Source: an uncultured Verrucomicrobiota bacterium
GTDB lineage: Bacteria > Verrucomicrobiota > Verrucomicrobiia > Limisphaerales > UBA9464
NCBI GenBank assembly: GCA_903907995.1
Contig: CAIVQH010000018.1
Location: 1-64,000, forward strand
Length of the DNA: 64,000 bases
Direction: 5' to 3'
The notes under the pieces are model-generated. The model was given only the letters and a program-made list of their open reading frames with translations. It ran no database searches and had not been told where the DNA came from. Both the position numbers and the translations under genes were made by a program. Below, one piece after another: positions 62,567 to 64,000 of the stretch. Each line of letters starts with the position of its first letter. Position 1 is the first letter of the stretch.

Positions 62567-63964
62567 TCAGGCCGCCGGTTGCAGCGCCCCACGGAGGACG
62601 CGTTGCCGGGCAAAGAGGGTGAGCAGCGGGCCGGTCATCATGGTGGTCGTAAGGGCCATGATCACGAGCATCGCGAAGATGCGCGGCGAGAGGATGCCGA
62701 GATCGTAGCCGATGTTCAGCGCGATCAGCTCCATCAGGCCGCGCGTGTTCATGAGCGCGCCGAGTTGCAGGGACTCGCGCCAGCTCATCCCGGTAAATCG
62801 GGCCGTGACGGCCGTGCCGCCCAGCTTGCCGAGCGTCGCAACGCCGATGACGGCGAGGCAGACCGACCAGTCCTGCCAGCCGGACAGCAGGCCGATCTGC
62901 GTGCGGAGGCCGATAAAGGCGAAGAAAATCGGCAACAGCAGCACCGAGCTGAAGTTCTCGATCCGCAGTCCGAGCTTGTGCCGGAACTGGTGGGTGTCGG
63001 GCATGATCGTGCCGGCCAGGAACGAGCCGAACAGGGCGTGGATGCCGATCAGTTCGGTGCTCAGGGCCGCGAGAAGCAGGACGACGATGACCGTCGCCAT
63101 GGTGCCCCGCGAAAGATCCTCCGCCGCGAGCCGGCTAGCTCCAAGGTGGCGACCGAGCAGGGGTTTGACGCCCCAGATCATTGCGGCGATGAAGCCCAGC
63201 ACCAGCAGGATGCTCCAGGCCCAGCCGCCGAGGCCGACGGATCGCACGGTCGCCACCACAAAGGCAAGGATGGTCCAGGCGGTGACATCACCCACCGCCG
63301 CGCACGTCAGCGCGGTGCTGCCCAGCGGTGTCTGCGTGAGGCCGCGTTCCTGCAGGATGCGGGCGAGCACCGGAAACGCCGTGATGCTCATGGAAATGCC
63401 CATGAACAGCGCAAACGCGGTAAAGCCCGCCCCGGGTGCCGCCAGCGTGCTGTAAAGGAACCACGCGGTGACCACGCCCATGACGTAGGGAATGACGATG
63501 CTGGCGTGGCTCACCATCACGGCCACATGCGCGCGATTGCGCACATGGCTGACGTCGAACTCCATGCCCACGGTGAACATGAACAGGCACACGCCGATCT
63601 GGCTCAGCAGCTTGAGCACGCCCAGGGAACCGGTGGGAAAGACGGACGCGAAAGCATCCGGCGCCAACACGCCAAAGAGTGAAGGCCCCAGCAGGATGCC
63701 GGCGACCATTTCGCCGACGACCGAGGGCTGGCCGATGCGGGTGAACAGCCAGCCGGTCAGCCGTGACACGATGAGGATGACGAGGAGCTGCACAAACAGC
63801 CGCGTCAGATCGGAGGCCGCGGCAGGACCGGCCGCACCACCCTTGCCGGCCGCCAGCATTTCGCCGCCCGGGAGCGGCAGGGCGTTGCCCAGATGGATCA
63901 CCCACGCAATGACGGCTCCCGCCATGGCGAGGGTTGCGAGGTAGAAAATGGAGGCGCGCTTCAT
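62567..63964 (-). CDS. CPA2-family cation:proton antiporter
   Basis: The 465-residue membrane protein has about 13 hydrophobic segments. Na+/H+ exchanger family blocks: GWLFTRIGQPSVVGEMVAGI with LLGPSLFG, LLSQIGVCLFMFTVGMEFD, GISMSITAFPVLARILQERG, and GDVTAWTILA, where the Asp of the exchanger core lies. NTRGLMELIALNIGYDLGIL is the conserved C-terminal block. It lacks the KefB/C-type TrkA_N regulatory domain. It exchanges Na+ or K+ for H+ in pH or ion homeostasis. The first helix (MKRASIFYLATLAMAGAVI) is separated from the core by a Gly/Ala-rich loop. Confidence 0.88.
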   Translation of the reverse strand: MKRASIFYLATLAMAGAVIAWVIHLGNALPLPGGEMLAAGKGGAAGPAAASDLTRLFVQLLVILIVSRLTGWLFTRIGQPSVVGEMVAGILLGPSLFGVLAPDAFASVFPTGSLGVLKLLSQIGVCLFMFTVGMEFDVSHVRNRAHVAVMVSHASIVIPYVMGVVTAWFLYSTLAAPGAGFTAFALFMGISMSITAFPVLARILQERGLTQTPLGSTALTCAAVGDVTAWTILAFVVATVRSVGLGGWAWSILLVLGFIAAMIWGVKPLLGRHLGASRLAAEDLSRGTMATVIVVLLLAALSTELIGIHALFGSFLAGTIMPDTHQFRHKLGLRIENFSSVLLLPIFFAFIGLRTQIGLLSGWQDWSVCLAVIGVATLGKLGGTAVTARFTGMSWRESLQLGALMNTRGLMELIALNIGYDLGILSPRIFAMLVIMALTTTMMTGPLLTLFARQRVLRGALQPAA

Positions 63965-64000
63965 CAGGTGCCGCAGGGGACGGTCGCGTCGTACCGCATT

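Noticed and set aside
1..64000. tRNA or rRNA genes
   Set aside because: No cloverleaf-like or rRNA-like segment was recognised by eye; a dedicated search could still find one.

Overview
The window is a high-GC bacterial chromosome segment with about 40 genes. Several features point to Verrucomicrobiota: secreted proteins ending in an 'LQ-S-DL-W ... F-R' beta module, DUF11-repeat and LTD/CotH surface proteins, an ABC-2 permease of the 'EGTLGFLFLTDL' type, a prepilin with an FADGHV tail, a Tat-dependent Gfo/Idh/MocA oxidoreductase, a basic N-terminal extension on the primary sigma factor, and very dense intergenic palindromes. This assignment rests on recognised families; no 16S gene is present.

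Layout. 1-4722 (-): a giant exported DUF11-repeat protein that runs off the left edge. 5.3-7.3 kb: infA (-), then a bifunctional-nuclease-family gene overlapping holA (+). 7.5-8.7 kb: an SGNH esterase-like lipoprotein. 8.9-12.0 kb: the conserved rpmH-rnpA-yidD-yidC-khpB cluster without adjacent dnaA. 12.3-16.0 kb: FKBP isomerase, SIS-domain protein, primary sigma factor. 16-19.8 kb: three HEAT-repeat proteins, two of them tandem paralogues. 19.8-28.6 kb (-): a recC-recB-recD operon with 4-nt overlaps. 28.7-32.4 kb: glcF, yajQ, and an HD-domain gene beside a short Ppx/GppA. 32.4-38 kb: a CotH/LTD surface protein and an ABC-2 permease broken by an in-frame amber codon. 38.2-42.5 kb: a TMEM14-like protein, an HrpB-type helicase, then flgM-fliS-flgN-like flagellar genes behind a near-perfect sigma-28 promoter. 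42.7-49.5 kb: two hybrid histidine kinases, one starting with an HNOBA domain. 49.7-64 kb: prepilin, oxidoreductase, SWIM/SNF2 helicase, glycine-zipper lipoprotein, DUF3892 protein, small membrane protein, an orphan family, a secreted protein, an FAD-dependent oxidoreductase and a CPA2 antiporter.

The most unusual content is not a gene. The window carries at least six kinds of small palindromic or inverted-array elements. One family is made of degenerate hexamers (GATTAN/GAGCAN) in head-to-head arms, with five copies. Four lie within about 50 nt of a stop codon, and one sits in frame inside the helicase, adding about 35 residues between two conserved motifs. A second family (17-nt GCAGGTT...AACCTGC palindrome) occurs as an inverted intergenic pair and again in frame inside an orphan gene. 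A third is an ordered set of TTCA-loop hairpins present twice. Together they resemble Rickettsia palindromic elements or REP/BIME systems, but with a periodic structure I do not recognise as described. No transposase or RAYT gene that could mobilise them is visible here.

Functionally the window is mostly housekeeping (translation initiation, tRNA processing, membrane insertion, recombinational repair, transcription) mixed with surface proteins and signalling. The flagellar genes show that this lineage encodes motility. Several long open frames lie antisense to real genes because of the GC-rich codon usage; they were rejected.
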